DNA from: Sinomicrobium oceani
Lineage (GTDB): Bacteria; Bacteroidota; Bacteroidia; Flavobacteriales; Flavobacteriaceae
Assembly (NCBI RefSeq): GCF_900119185.1
Contig: NZ_FPJE01000005.1
Coordinates: 124,001-188,000 of the forward strand
Reading direction: 5' to 3'
Length of the DNA stretch: 64,000 bases
Under the pieces are notes generated by a model that was given only the letters and a program-made list of their open reading frames with translations, was not told the origin of the DNA and did no database searches. Made by a program: the position numbers and the translations under genes. Below, piece after piece: positions 55,840 to 64,000 of the stretch (position 1 is its first letter; each line of letters opens with the position of its first letter).

Positions 55840-56718
55840 ATGAGCAAATCTTTTGAAAGATATCAAAAACGGAGACTGATCTCTTCGTATTTCTCTGTTA
55901 TCTTAAGTATTTCTTTAGTCCTTTTCCTTTTGGGAATGCTCGGTCTTCTGGTCATCAACACCAAGAAACTCGCAGATCATTTCAAGGAGCAGGTCGCTGT
56001 TTCTATATTCCTGAAAGACGATGCCAAAAAAGTAGAAATAGACCAGCTACAAAAAGGCCTGGCCCTGGCAGAATACACAAAGTCGGTAGAATTTGTCTCT
56101 AAAGAAGCTGCCGCGGAAGCCCAGAGTGCCGAGATCGGGGAAGACTTCATGAAATTTCTGGGGTCAAATCCCCTGCAAAACTCTATAGATGTACGGCTGA
56201 AAGCGGATTATGTCGATGCTGTAAAATTAGAAGAAATTGCCACTGAGATCGCTGCTAAGGATTTCGTAGACGAAGTCTCTTATGACCGCCCGTTGATAAC
56301 ACTACTTAACGACAACATCAGAAGACTTAGTTTCTGGATACTTCTGGTCAGTGCAGCCTTTACGATCATAGCGGTTCTGCTTATTAACAGCTCCATCCGC
56401 CTGTCTATTTACTCCAAACGTTTTATCATAAAAACCATGCAAATGGTAGGGGCCACAAAACAATTCATCCGGCGTCCTTTTATATGGACCAGTGTAAAAC
56501 TCGGCATGATTGGTGCCGTAATAGCTGTAATAGCCATGGGAATATGCCTTTACTATTTCAATGAAAGATTCCCGGAACTCAACCTCATGCAAGACCCGAC
56601 CTGGTTGGTCCTTCTGTTTATCGGCATCTTCCTGATGGGCGCGATAATAAGCTGGATAAGTACCTATTTTGCCGCGCAACGGTTCCTGAACCTGAGAACG
56701 GACGACCTGTATTACTAA
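55840..56718 (+). CDS. ftsX: Cell-division ABC-transporter permease FtsX
   Basis: Inner-membrane protein of 292 residues with the FtsX plan: one N-terminal helix (about 20-42), a periplasmic domain (KEQVAVSIFLKDDAKKVEI, and FVSKEAAAEAQSAE, VDEVSYDRPLITLLN), then three helices. Motif VGATKQFIRRPFIW follows the second helix, as in the family. FtsE, its ATPase partner, is not in this window. Acts in peptidoglycan remodelling at division. It starts a plus-strand run with DUF3098, uppP and truB. Confidence 0.93.
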   Translation: MSKSFERYQKRRLISSYFSVILSISLVLFLLGMLGLLVINTKKLADHFKEQVAVSIFLKDDAKKVEIDQLQKGLALAEYTKSVEFVSKEAAAEAQSAEIGEDFMKFLGSNPLQNSIDVRLKADYVDAVKLEEIATEIAAKDFVDEVSYDRPLITLLNDNIRRLSFWILLVSAAFTIIAVLLINSSIRLSIYSKRFIIKTMQMVGATKQFIRRPFIWTSVKLGMIGAVIAVIAMGICLYYFNERFPELNLMQDPTWLVLLFIGIFLMGAIISWISTYFAAQRFLNLRTDDLYY

Positions 56719-56737
56719 ACCCGGAAAAAGCTAAAAA

Positions 56738-57004
56738 ATGCAAAAAAAAGATAAGAACACTACACCTCAGGAATTTATATTCGAGAAAAAAAACTATACG
56801 ATTATGTTTGCCGGGCTGGCCTGTATTGCCCTGGGCTTTATTCTCATGAGCGGGGGAGGTACGGATAACCCGGATGTCTTCAACCCCGAGATCTTCAGCT
56901 TCAGACGTATCCGCCTGGCCCCCACCCTTGTTATTCTGGGTTTTGCCCTGGAGATTTACGCCATTTTGGTGCCCGCGAAAAAAAAGAAAGCACAGGACAA
57001 ATAA
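56738..57004 (+). CDS. DUF3098 membrane protein
   Basis: Small inner-membrane protein of 88 residues with two hydrophobic helices (about 26-46, YTIMFAGLACIALGFILMSGG, and about 64-82). The N-terminus has the typical EFIFEKKNY stretch and the middle has DNPDVFNPEIFSFRRI, as in DUF3098 proteins of Bacteroidota that lie between ftsX and uppP. Its function is unknown; genomic position suggests envelope biogenesis. Confidence 0.85.
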   Translation: MQKKDKNTTPQEFIFEKKNYTIMFAGLACIALGFILMSGGGTDNPDVFNPEIFSFRRIRLAPTLVILGFALEIYAILVPAKKKKAQDK

Positions 57005-57068
57005 AACCTGAAAACTTTCGTTTTGGCTTGAGCAGCCATATTTTCCGCACCAAAAACGATTAAGACAC

Positions 57069-57869
57069 ATGGATATTATCGACGCTATCATCCTTGGGAT
57101 CATCCAGGGACTTACCGAATTTTTGCCTGTCTCCTCCAGCGGACACCTGGAACTTGGAAAAGCACTGCTTGGTGACAATTCCATCCCCCAGGAGAGTCTT
57201 ATTTTTACCATTGTCCTGCACTTTGCTACGGCTTTGAGCACTATCGTGGTATTCCGTAAGGAGGTTCAGGAAATTGTCGGGGGGTTATTCCAGTTTCGCT
57301 GGAACGAAGAGACCCGGTTTTCACTGAAGATCATCATATCCATGATCCCTGCGGTTTTTATTGGCCTGTTCTTCGAAAAACAACTCGAACAGCTTTTCGG
57401 AGAAAACATACAGCTGGTAGGTTTTATGCTGCTCATCACAGCCCTGCTGCTGTTTCTTGCCGACCGGGCCAAAGACACTTCGAAAAACGTTACTTACGGC
57501 AACGCTTTTATCATCGGAGTATCACAGGCCATTGCCATGCTTCCGGGAATTTCGAGAAGCGGTTCTACCATTTCGACCTCCGTATTGCTTGGAATCGATA
57601 AATCAAAAGCAGCCAGGTTTTCTTTTTTAATGGTCGTCCCACTGATCTTCGGAAGCATTGCCAAAGAAATCATTTACGGCAAGATAAGTTACGATTCCCA
57701 GCAATTTACTCCGCTGGCCATAGGTTTTGTCGCTGCATTTATTTCGGGACTCTTTGCCTGTACCTGGATGATAAAGCTGGTTAAAAACAGTAAGCTGACA
57801 TATTTCGCCATATATTGCCTCATCGTAGGAGCCATTACTATTGTCTATTCCTTTTTTACCGGTTTATAA
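57069..57869 (+). CDS. uppP: Undecaprenyl-diphosphatase
   Basis: Inner-membrane phosphatase (UppP/BacA family) that recycles the carrier lipid of peptidoglycan synthesis, 266 residues, about eight helices. Active-site motifs are present: GLTEFLPVSSSGHLELG near 15-30 and MLPGISRSGSTISTS near 158-172. Its stop codon overlaps the truB start by one base (TAATG). Confidence 0.96.
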   Translation: MDIIDAIILGIIQGLTEFLPVSSSGHLELGKALLGDNSIPQESLIFTIVLHFATALSTIVVFRKEVQEIVGGLFQFRWNEETRFSLKIIISMIPAVFIGLFFEKQLEQLFGENIQLVGFMLLITALLLFLADRAKDTSKNVTYGNAFIIGVSQAIAMLPGISRSGSTISTSVLLGIDKSKAARFSFLMVVPLIFGSIAKEIIYGKISYDSQQFTPLAIGFVAAFISGLFACTWMIKLVKNSKLTYFAIYCLIVGAITIVYSFFTGL

Positions 57870-58561
57870 TGTATTCGGAAGAAGAATTTAAAAACGGAAC
57901 GATATTACTCATCGACAAGCCCCTCCACTGGTCGTCTTTCCAGGCCGTCAACAAAATCAAATGGGCCATCCGTAAAAAGTACGGTCTAAAAAAGATCAAG
58001 GTAGGTCATGCCGGGACTCTGGATCCGCTCGCAACAGGGTTACTGATTATATGCACCGGAAAATTCACGAAAAAAATACCGGAACTGCAAGGGCAGGTCA
58101 AAGAATATACGGGTACGATATCAATAGGGGCTACTACACCATCTTATGACCTGGAAACCGAAACGGACCAGACCTATCCGACCCAACATATTACCGAAGA
58201 AAAGATACATCATACTACTGCCGGATTCATTGGTGATATCGAACAGGTGCCCCCGGTATTCTCAGCGATTAAAAAAGACGGTAAACGCCTTTATGAACAT
58301 GCGAGAAAGGGAGAGCATGTAGAAATAGCCTCCCGAACCATAAATATCAGTGTTTTCGATATCACTACCATCCGCTTTCCGGAATTGTCATTTCGCGTGG
58401 TTTGCAGCAAAGGAACATATATTCGTTCACTGGCACACGATTTTGGAAAAGCGCTACAATCCGGCGCGCACCTCTCTTCCCTGCGACGAACCGGAATAGG
58501 TGAATACCGTGTGGACAACGCCATCTCTCCCGAAGAATTCGTAGCCCGGCTGAATCCGTAA
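57869..58561 (+). CDS. truB: tRNA pseudouridine-55 synthase
   Basis: Makes pseudouridine 55 in the T-loop of tRNA, 230 residues. The start ATG shares its A with the uppP stop codon, so translation is coupled. Family motifs are ILLIDKPLHWSSFQAVNKIK, KVGHAGTLDPLATGLLIICTGK with the catalytic Asp, and later VPPVFSAIKKDGKRLYEHAR and SKGTYIRSLAHDFG. Length is near the short end of TruB, lacking a long C-terminal extension. Confidence 0.96.
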   Translation: MYSEEEFKNGTILLIDKPLHWSSFQAVNKIKWAIRKKYGLKKIKVGHAGTLDPLATGLLIICTGKFTKKIPELQGQVKEYTGTISIGATTPSYDLETETDQTYPTQHITEEKIHHTTAGFIGDIEQVPPVFSAIKKDGKRLYEHARKGEHVEIASRTINISVFDITTIRFPELSFRVVCSKGTYIRSLAHDFGKALQSGAHLSSLRRTGIGEYRVDNAISPEEFVARLNP

Positions 58562-58650
58562 AACTATTTTTTAATATCTTAGTTTCCTGCCCCGGAAACT
58601 GATAATTAAAATTCAATCCAATTATTTTACGGTTTGAGCGTTTATATACT

Positions 58651-59403
58651 ATGAAACTGAACAGGAAACAATGGTCTCTGCTCATATCATTTTTTATAAT
58701 GATGCTGGTATTGCTTACCCTGTTCAATATTCACCTTTCCGCAAAAGAAGATAAAGAAATCCTCTACGAACTGCGTTTCGAAGATCCGAAGAAACCTGAA
58801 AAAACCTCATCTCCCGAAGAAGACAAACTCGAAACCCACATGGCCTATAACGAAAGCGTTAAAAGCCGGTTCGATAAAGAGGTCAGGGAATTTAAAACCC
58901 TTGAAGAACTCAAAGAAGGAAAAAAGTCGGACGAAGCCGAAGAAAACGAAGAAAACGAAGAAGCGGAAACCAGCGACGAAATACCTTCCGAACCCCAGCA
59001 AGACTACATGAGTTCGGAGACAGGTGAATCTGTGGCTTCCCGGGCCACCCGAAACAAAAAACAACAAGCGGAGAAATCGGAGGGCGATAATACTTCAGAC
59101 ACCAAAGTAGAAAACAATAGTGTCAATCACCATAGCTCAATTTCCTATTCTTTGGTAAACCGGGTACACCGCAGCTTACCCAACCCGGTGTACACCTGCT
59201 CGGCCAGGGGCAAAATCGTGATCAATATCAAAGTCGATGCTCTGGGTAATGTTACGGATGCTTCGTTTAACAAGCGTAGCTCCACCTCCGGCAACGGTTG
59301 TCTTGTCGAACACGCTATAACTTATGCCTTACGTGCAAAATTTGAAGAGAAGGAAGGTAACGACTCCCAGGTAGGCACGATCACCTACTTGTTTCAGGGC
59401 TGA
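58651..59403 (+). CDS. TonB-like protein with an acidic linker
   Basis: Protein of 250 residues with one N-terminal membrane helix (about 8-28) and no cleaved signal. In place of the usual proline-rich spacer it has a strongly acidic, low-complexity linker (SDEAEENEENEEAETSDEIP, about 92-112). The C-terminal part (about 165-250) reads YTCSARGKIVINIKVDALGN and later GNGCLVEHAITYALRAKFEE. It matches the C-terminal domain of the tonB product at 37834, including two Cys at equivalent places. No exbBD is adjacent. Function may be energy transduction or a structural periplasmic role; not certain. Confidence 0.7.
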   Translation: MKLNRKQWSLLISFFIMMLVLLTLFNIHLSAKEDKEILYELRFEDPKKPEKTSSPEEDKLETHMAYNESVKSRFDKEVREFKTLEELKEGKKSDEAEENEENEEAETSDEIPSEPQQDYMSSETGESVASRATRNKKQQAEKSEGDNTSDTKVENNSVNHHSSISYSLVNRVHRSLPNPVYTCSARGKIVINIKVDALGNVTDASFNKRSSTSGNGCLVEHAITYALRAKFEEKEGNDSQVGTITYLFQG

Positions 59404-59418
59404 ATCGCTCCCAAAGAC

Positions 59419-60615
59419 TTAATCGGGAAAACTGATTTTCCCCATACTCACCCACGGATACCCTTTTTTGCCCTGAAAATGATGCTCTCCACTTACCATT
59501 TCGTTGGCAAGAAGGGCAAATAATACTGCTTCTTTGGCATCGGGATTCAGTCCCAGTGTCGAAGTATTCGTAAACTCCAGAGTGGGTAATGCTTCTTTAA
59601 GCAAGGCCATCACCAGCGGATTTGACGCACCACCACCGCTTACATAGCCACGTACCGGCGTGTCGGAGGAAAGGCATTCCTCCAAGCTGCGCAATATGGC
59701 GCGTACCGTAAAATGTGCAAGGGTATGCATTACATCCCCGTGCGGTATACAATCTCCTCCGGATGTAGTGTTCATCGCCTTTGCCAGATAATCGAGATTA
59801 AACAACTCCGGGCCGGTGGTTTTCGGGAAGGGCCATTCGAAAAAGGGATGCGACATCAGATTCTGTAAAAGCTCCTCGTGCAATTGCCCCTGCATGGCAA
59901 TCCCGGCATCCGCATCATACGGAATATCAAAATACTTTTGAACATAAGCATCCATAAGGGTGTTTCCGGGGCCCGCATCTGTAGAGAATACGGCATCAAA
60001 ACCTTTTCCTGCCGGAAGAAATGTAAAGTTGGAAATGCCTCCCATATTGAGCAATAATCTCGACATACCTGGGTCGCTGAAGAGCAGGTAATCTCCGTAC
60101 GGAGCCAGGGGAGCCCCTTCGCCCCCGGCAGCAATATGTTTTTGCCTGAAATCTGAAATCGTAATAATGCCCGTAGCACAGGCCAGGTGATCTCCGTCGC
60201 CCAGCTGTAAAGTGGCATCCGGATATCCCGGCACATCGTGAAAAGAACGGGGAGCGTGATATACCGTTTGCCCATGACTGGCGATAAGGTCTACCGTTTC
60301 GGGACTTACATTCCAGTTCTGCAGTGCCTGTAGTATCATTTGCGCATGCTCGGCAGCGATCCAGGGATGGAGCAGACATATCTTTTCGAGTTCACCGTCC
60401 GGCCTGGCAAAAACCTCGCGTACACGCCTTCCGAAAACAGGTTCGTACGGAAAGGTTGCGAATTCCAGGAGTTCTACCTGCGTTTCTCTTCCGTTCCCCG
60501 AGACCCTGCACAGGGCGATATCAAGTCCGTCCAGGGAAGTCCCGCTCATCAATCCGATAATAACACGGGATTTCCGGTTGGCTATGCGATATAATTTCTC
60601 TATTGAATTTCTCAT
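59419..60615 (-). CDS. anmK: Anhydro-N-acetylmuramic acid kinase
   Basis: Cytoplasmic kinase of 398 residues that opens and phosphorylates 1,6-anhydro-MurNAc released during peptidoglycan turnover. ATP-binding IGLMSGTSLDGLDIALC follows the N-terminus. The central LLNMGGISNFTFL and DAGPGNTLMDAYVQ, and the C-terminal VSGGGASNPLVMALLKE are typical of the family. An upstream in-frame start at 60660 adds 15 residues and is less likely. It is convergent with the TonB-like gene, 15 bp apart. Confidence 0.94.
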   Translation of the reverse strand: MRNSIEKLYRIANRKSRVIIGLMSGTSLDGLDIALCRVSGNGRETQVELLEFATFPYEPVFGRRVREVFARPDGELEKICLLHPWIAAEHAQMILQALQNWNVSPETVDLIASHGQTVYHAPRSFHDVPGYPDATLQLGDGDHLACATGIITISDFRQKHIAAGGEGAPLAPYGDYLLFSDPGMSRLLLNMGGISNFTFLPAGKGFDAVFSTDAGPGNTLMDAYVQKYFDIPYDADAGIAMQGQLHEELLQNLMSHPFFEWPFPKTTGPELFNLDYLAKAMNTTSGGDCIPHGDVMHTLAHFTVRAILRSLEECLSSDTPVRGYVSGGGASNPLVMALLKEALPTLEFTNTSTLGLNPDAKEAVLFALLANEMVSGEHHFQGKKGYPWVSMGKISFPD

Positions 60616-60737
60616 GGTATTGTCGGACTTTACACGGGCAGTGAACCTGTAATATATCACAAATATATGTTATGCCCGCTTTCCTGCCGGAAAAAATTAA
60701 ATCCTTACTTTTACGGAAATAAACTTCAAAAATTCTT

Positions 60738-63575
60738 ATGTCAGCACAGAAACGCCTTTTCTTACTGGACGCTTACGCCTTGATATTCCGAGGATATTAT
60801 GCTTTTATCAAGAATCCGAGAATCAACTCCAAGGGCATGGACACCTCGGCTATTATGGGATTTACAAACTCCCTGCTCGATGTGATAAAGCGTGAAAAAC
60901 CGGATCATCTCGCCGTAGCTTTCGACAGGGGAGGTTCTGTCGCCAGAACCGAAATGTTCGAAGCGTATAAAGCTAACCGGGACGAAACACCGGAAGCCAT
61001 CCGTACTGCTATTCCATATATCCAGGATATCCTGAAAGCCATGCATATTCCGGTGATCGAAAAAGAAGGTTTCGAAGCGGATGACATTATCGGCACCCTG
61101 GCCAAACAGGCCGAAAAACAGGGATACCTCACCTATATGGTTACTCCGGATAAGGATTTTGCACAATTGGTATCGGAAAATATCTTTATCTACCGACCGG
61201 CAAGGATGGGGAATGGCATTGAAATATGGGGGATCCCGGAAGTACAGAAGAAGTTTGAAGTGGAAACTCCGGAACAGGTCGTCGATTACCTCGGCATGAT
61301 GGGAGATTCCGTAGATAATATCCCGGGATTTCCCGGAGTCGGAGAAAAGACAGCAAAGAAATTTCTCAAAGAATTCGGCAGTGTGGAGAATCTCATCGCC
61401 AATGCAGATAGCCTGAAGGGCAAAATGAAAGAAAAAATCAAGGAAAATGCCGAGCAGGGACTCCTCTCCAAAGAACTCGCCCGGATCATGCTCGATGTCC
61501 CCGTGACTTTTCACGAGGAAGATTTTGAATTGAGCACTCCTGATTTTGACAAAGTGAAAGATATTTTTCACGAACTGGAGTTCCGTCGTCTTACCGAAAA
61601 TCTCATGAGGATTTTCGGGCAGGACAGCAGTTCGGAAACCTTACCTGTCAACCAGGGAAATCCCGCTACAAAAACGACAAAATCACCGGATAATATCCAG
61701 TTCGACCTCTTCGGAGCCCCGGCGGAAGAAGAAACCAACACTTCTTCTACACCTTCTCCGTACAATACCCTGCTTACAAACCGGCACTTTTATCAGTATA
61801 TCGACACTCCTATCGGGCGAAAATTGTTACGGGAAAAAATGATGCTTTGTACCAGCGTGTGTTTTGACACGGAAACGACCAGTATCAAATCGCTCGAAGC
61901 AGAGCTGGTAGGTATCGCCTTTTCCTGGGAGCCCGGCAAGGGATATTACGTCACATTTCCCGAAGATCAGGAAGAGACCAGGACCATACTGGAAGAGTTC
62001 CGCCCTTTTTTCGAAGCAGAACACGTCGAAAAGATCGGACAGAATCTCAAATACGACATCAAAGTACTATCTAACTACGACATGCCTGTCAAAGGGAAAC
62101 TCTTTGACACCATGATAGCACATTACCTCATCAACCCCGATATGCGCCATAATATGGATGTGCTGGCAGAAACCTATCTCAATTACCAGCCGGTTCCGAT
62201 AGAAAGCCTTATCGGCAAGAAAGGGAAGAACCAGAAATCAATGCGCACGGTGGAGATCGAAAAACAGACTGAATATGCCGTAGAAGATGCCGATATCACC
62301 CTACAGCTCAAACAATTATTCCAGGGAGAACTTCCCAATCGGAACGCCCTGAAACTCTTTGAAGAAATCGAAGCTCCCCTGGTGCAGGTACTGGCCGACA
62401 TGGAAATCGAAGGGATCCGGGTGGATACCGGATTTCTGAAATCGCTTTCACAGGCGCTGGACAAGGACGTCAAAGAACTGGAAAAAAGTATTTATGAACA
62501 GGCCGGAGAGGAATTCAATCTCGCTTCTCCCAAACAGCTTGGCCCCATTCTGTTCGACAAATTAAAGCTGGTCGACAAGCCCAAAAAAACCAAAACCGGA
62601 CAGTATTCTACCGCGGAAGATGTACTGTCTTACCTTTCCAAAGATCATAAGATCATAGCGGACATCCTGATGTGGAGACAGCTTCAGAAACTCCAGAATA
62701 CCTATGTAGATGCCCTCCCGAACGAGATCAATCCCAAAACAAACCGGGTGCATACCGTGTACAGCCAGGCTGTCGCTGCTACCGGGCGTTTGAGCAGTAA
62801 TAACCCTAACCTTCAGAACATCCCGATCCGTACGGAAAGAGGCCGGCAGGTTCGTAAAGCCTTCGTTCCGCGAAATGAGGAATACACGCTTCTGGCAGCT
62901 GACTATTCGCAGATAGAACTGCGCATTATCGCTGCGCTGAGTGAGGAAGAGAACATGATCAGGGCCTTCCGCGACGGGGAAGATATTCACGCATCTACAG
63001 CGGCGAAGGTTTTCGGTGTTCCGCTGGAAGAGGTCACACGCGAACAACGTAGCAATGCGAAAACCGTAAACTTCGGTATCATCTACGGGGTCTCTGCTTT
63101 CGGGCTTAGTAACCAGACTACGCTGTCCCGAAGTGAGTCGAAAGAACTTATAGATACGTACTACAAGACCTACCCGAAGCTAAGGGCTTACATCAATAAT
63201 CAGATACACTTCGCCCAGGATCACGGTTATGTAGAAACCATTCTCGGCCGAAGGCGTTATCTGCCGGATATCAACTCCAGAAACCAGGTGGTACGGGGTG
63301 CCGCCGAAAGAAACGCAGTAAATGCCCCGATACAAGGGAGCGCTGCGGATATCATAAAAATGGCAATGATCAATATTCACCGGAAACTGAACGAAGGGAA
63401 TTACCAAACAAAAATGCTGCTGCAAGTACATGACGAACTTGTTTTTGACGCACACAAGGCCGAACTGGAAGAGATAAAACCCCTGATAAAGTCCGAAATG
63501 GAAACTGCCTATCAACTGGCCGTTCCTCTTGAGGTGGAAATCGGACTGGGTGATGATTGGCTCACCGCACACTAA
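60738..63575 (+). CDS. polA: DNA polymerase I
   Basis: Repair and replication polymerase of 945 residues with three activities. The 5'-3' nuclease domain covers about 1-290 (YKANRDETPEAIRTA, DSVDNIPGFPGVGEKTA). The 3'-5' proofreading domain (about 350-545) keeps its acidic residues: VCFDTETTS, GQNLKYDIKVL and YAVEDADITL. The polymerase part has ATGRLSSNNPNLQNIP, motif A LLAADYSQIELRII, the O-helix RSNAKTVNFGIIYG and motif C LLQVHDELVFD. So proofreading appears intact, unlike in Taq-type enzymes. Starts after a short spacer divergent from anmK. Confidence 0.98.
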   Translation: MSAQKRLFLLDAYALIFRGYYAFIKNPRINSKGMDTSAIMGFTNSLLDVIKREKPDHLAVAFDRGGSVARTEMFEAYKANRDETPEAIRTAIPYIQDILKAMHIPVIEKEGFEADDIIGTLAKQAEKQGYLTYMVTPDKDFAQLVSENIFIYRPARMGNGIEIWGIPEVQKKFEVETPEQVVDYLGMMGDSVDNIPGFPGVGEKTAKKFLKEFGSVENLIANADSLKGKMKEKIKENAEQGLLSKELARIMLDVPVTFHEEDFELSTPDFDKVKDIFHELEFRRLTENLMRIFGQDSSSETLPVNQGNPATKTTKSPDNIQFDLFGAPAEEETNTSSTPSPYNTLLTNRHFYQYIDTPIGRKLLREKMMLCTSVCFDTETTSIKSLEAELVGIAFSWEPGKGYYVTFPEDQEETRTILEEFRPFFEAEHVEKIGQNLKYDIKVLSNYDMPVKGKLFDTMIAHYLINPDMRHNMDVLAETYLNYQPVPIESLIGKKGKNQKSMRTVEIEKQTEYAVEDADITLQLKQLFQGELPNRNALKLFEEIEAPLVQVLADMEIEGIRVDTGFLKSLSQALDKDVKELEKSIYEQAGEEFNLASPKQLGPILFDKLKLVDKPKKTKTGQYSTAEDVLSYLSKDHKIIADILMWRQLQKLQNTYVDALPNEINPKTNRVHTVYSQAVAATGRLSSNNPNLQNIPIRTERGRQVRKAFVPRNEEYTLLAADYSQIELRIIAALSEEENMIRAFRDGEDIHASTAAKVFGVPLEEVTREQRSNAKTVNFGIIYGVSAFGLSNQTTLSRSESKELIDTYYKTYPKLRAYINNQIHFAQDHGYVETILGRRRYLPDINSRNQVVRGAAERNAVNAPIQGSAADIIKMAMINIHRKLNEGNYQTKMLLQVHDELVFDAHKAELEEIKPLIKSEMETAYQLAVPLEVEIGLGDDWLTAH

Positions 63576-63598
63576 TAATCCCACTCTCCGGAATAAAA

Positions 63599-63635
63599 AA
63601 ACAGCAGCTCTCCATGATAAGAGCTGCTGTTTTCA
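63599..63635 (+). terminator. Terminator between polA and the macroglobulin-like gene
   Basis: AAACAGCAGCTCT pairs with AGAGCTGCTGTTT around an 8-base loop. Poly-A before the stem means it can also work on the minus strand. Confidence 0.9.
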
Positions 63636-63673
63636 CATCAGACATTTTCGTTACCATATCAATACATAGTACA

Positions 63674-64000
63674 CTATTCTATGCGAACCCGGATACCTTC
63701 GGAATTCGCACCCATTTCGGGAGCATACATACATTGCAGAGAAGTAATCCCGTTAGAAAAATCTCCCCCGTTATTTGCTCTGAGATCATACTCAAAAACG
63801 TAGACCCCCTTTGGCATATAGTCTGCAAAGAAATTGGTGGCTGCATCTCTTGTACTCTCATAATACCCCATTCCTCCCTGCCAGCGATACCCGGAAAGTA
63901 CATTTACGGGTTCAAAACCACTCGCACGCATATCTTTGATATGTACAAACTCCATATCCCTGTCGTTCCTGATCTCCAGGCGCACGGTAACCAGGTCTCC
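63674..64000 (-). CDS. C-terminus of an alpha-2-macroglobulin-like envelope protein (5' part outside window)
   Basis: Only the last 108 codons are in the window; the frame is open to the edge. The sequence GDLVTVRLEIRNDRDMEFVH, then KDMRASGFEPVNVLSGYRWQ, GGMGYYESTRDAATNFFADY and YEYDL-like VFEYDLRANN matches the C-terminal end of bacterial alpha-2-macroglobulin-like (MG10/thioester-free or thioester) proteins of Bacteroidota. These are large periplasmic protease-trapping proteins. Start and signal peptide lie beyond 64000. Confidence 0.82.
   Translation of the reverse strand, partial: GDLVTVRLEIRNDRDMEFVHIKDMRASGFEPVNVLSGYRWQGGMGYYESTRDAATNFFADYMPKGVYVFEYDLRANNGGDFSNGITSLQCMYAPEMGANSEGIRVRIE

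Noticed and set aside
1-64000. CRISPR arrays, rRNA genes, insertion sequences, prophage or integrative elements
   Set aside because: No repeat arrays, transposase, integrase or phage-like genes were seen, and gene content is coherent chromosomal housekeeping plus metabolism.

Overview
The window looks like chromosomal DNA of a member of the Flavobacteriaceae (phylum Bacteroidota). Evidence: a SusC/SusD pair, TAnnTTTG-type promoter boxes (best case in front of the tRNA-Val genes), mostly poor Shine-Dalgarno sites, DUF3098 between ftsX and uppP, an alpha-2-macroglobulin-like envelope protein, and AT-rich spacers. I see no phage, insertion sequence, CRISPR array or rRNA operon; this is ordinary chromosome with a few interesting accessory modules.

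Layout. 1-6966 (minus): a Tat-exported phosphocholine-type phospholipase C (cut by the window edge) with a SusD lipoprotein and a SusC TonB-dependent transporter. 7341-13292 (minus): a tight five-gene operon (aldehyde dehydrogenase, gamma-glutamyl amide hydrolase, iron alcohol dehydrogenase, glutamine-synthetase-like ligase, ethanolamine-type permease) with a divergent Lrp/AsnC regulator. Together these predict a gamma-glutamylated route for ethanolamine or a similar amino alcohol. 14221-15631: TetR regulator and a short-chain dehydrogenase with an operator-like dyad over its promoter. 15909-18588: carbonic anhydrase, a Tat metallophosphoesterase and an endonuclease/exonuclease/phosphatase-family lipoprotein. 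18673-24702 (minus): gltD and gltB. 25170-31167 (minus): tripartite RND efflux operon. 31814-36363: small secreted PepSY-like protein, acyl-CoA dehydrogenase, AGCS amino-acid:cation symporter and Glu/Leu/Phe/Val dehydrogenase. 36569-39924: exbB, exbD, tonB, folC. 40059-40235: two identical tRNA-Val(UAC) genes. 40471-43909: YegP-like protein, PAS-LuxR regulator, and a frameshifted secreted coiled-coil protein. 43930-48267: nagA, aspartate kinase, GNAT acetyltransferase, class I fructose bisphosphatase.

48331-51626 is the most unusual module: a small coiled-coil protein, a protein with a roadblock/longin-like C-terminal part, a Ras/Rab-like small GTPase with an altered switch II motif, and a soluble hybrid histidine kinase. 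The last three genes overlap or abut. It looks like a bacterial G-protein switch wired to a phosphorelay.

51666-64000 is mostly housekeeping: TerB-like protein, mfd, ftsX, DUF3098, uppP, truB, a second TonB-like protein with an acidic linker, anmK, polA, and the C-terminus of an alpha-2-macroglobulin-like protein.

How parts may fit together (inference): phospholipase C, SusCD, the exported phosphoesterases and the amino-alcohol operon could scavenge phospholipid head groups; gltBD and the amino-acid dehydrogenase would handle the resulting nitrogen; ExbBD-TonB energises SusC.
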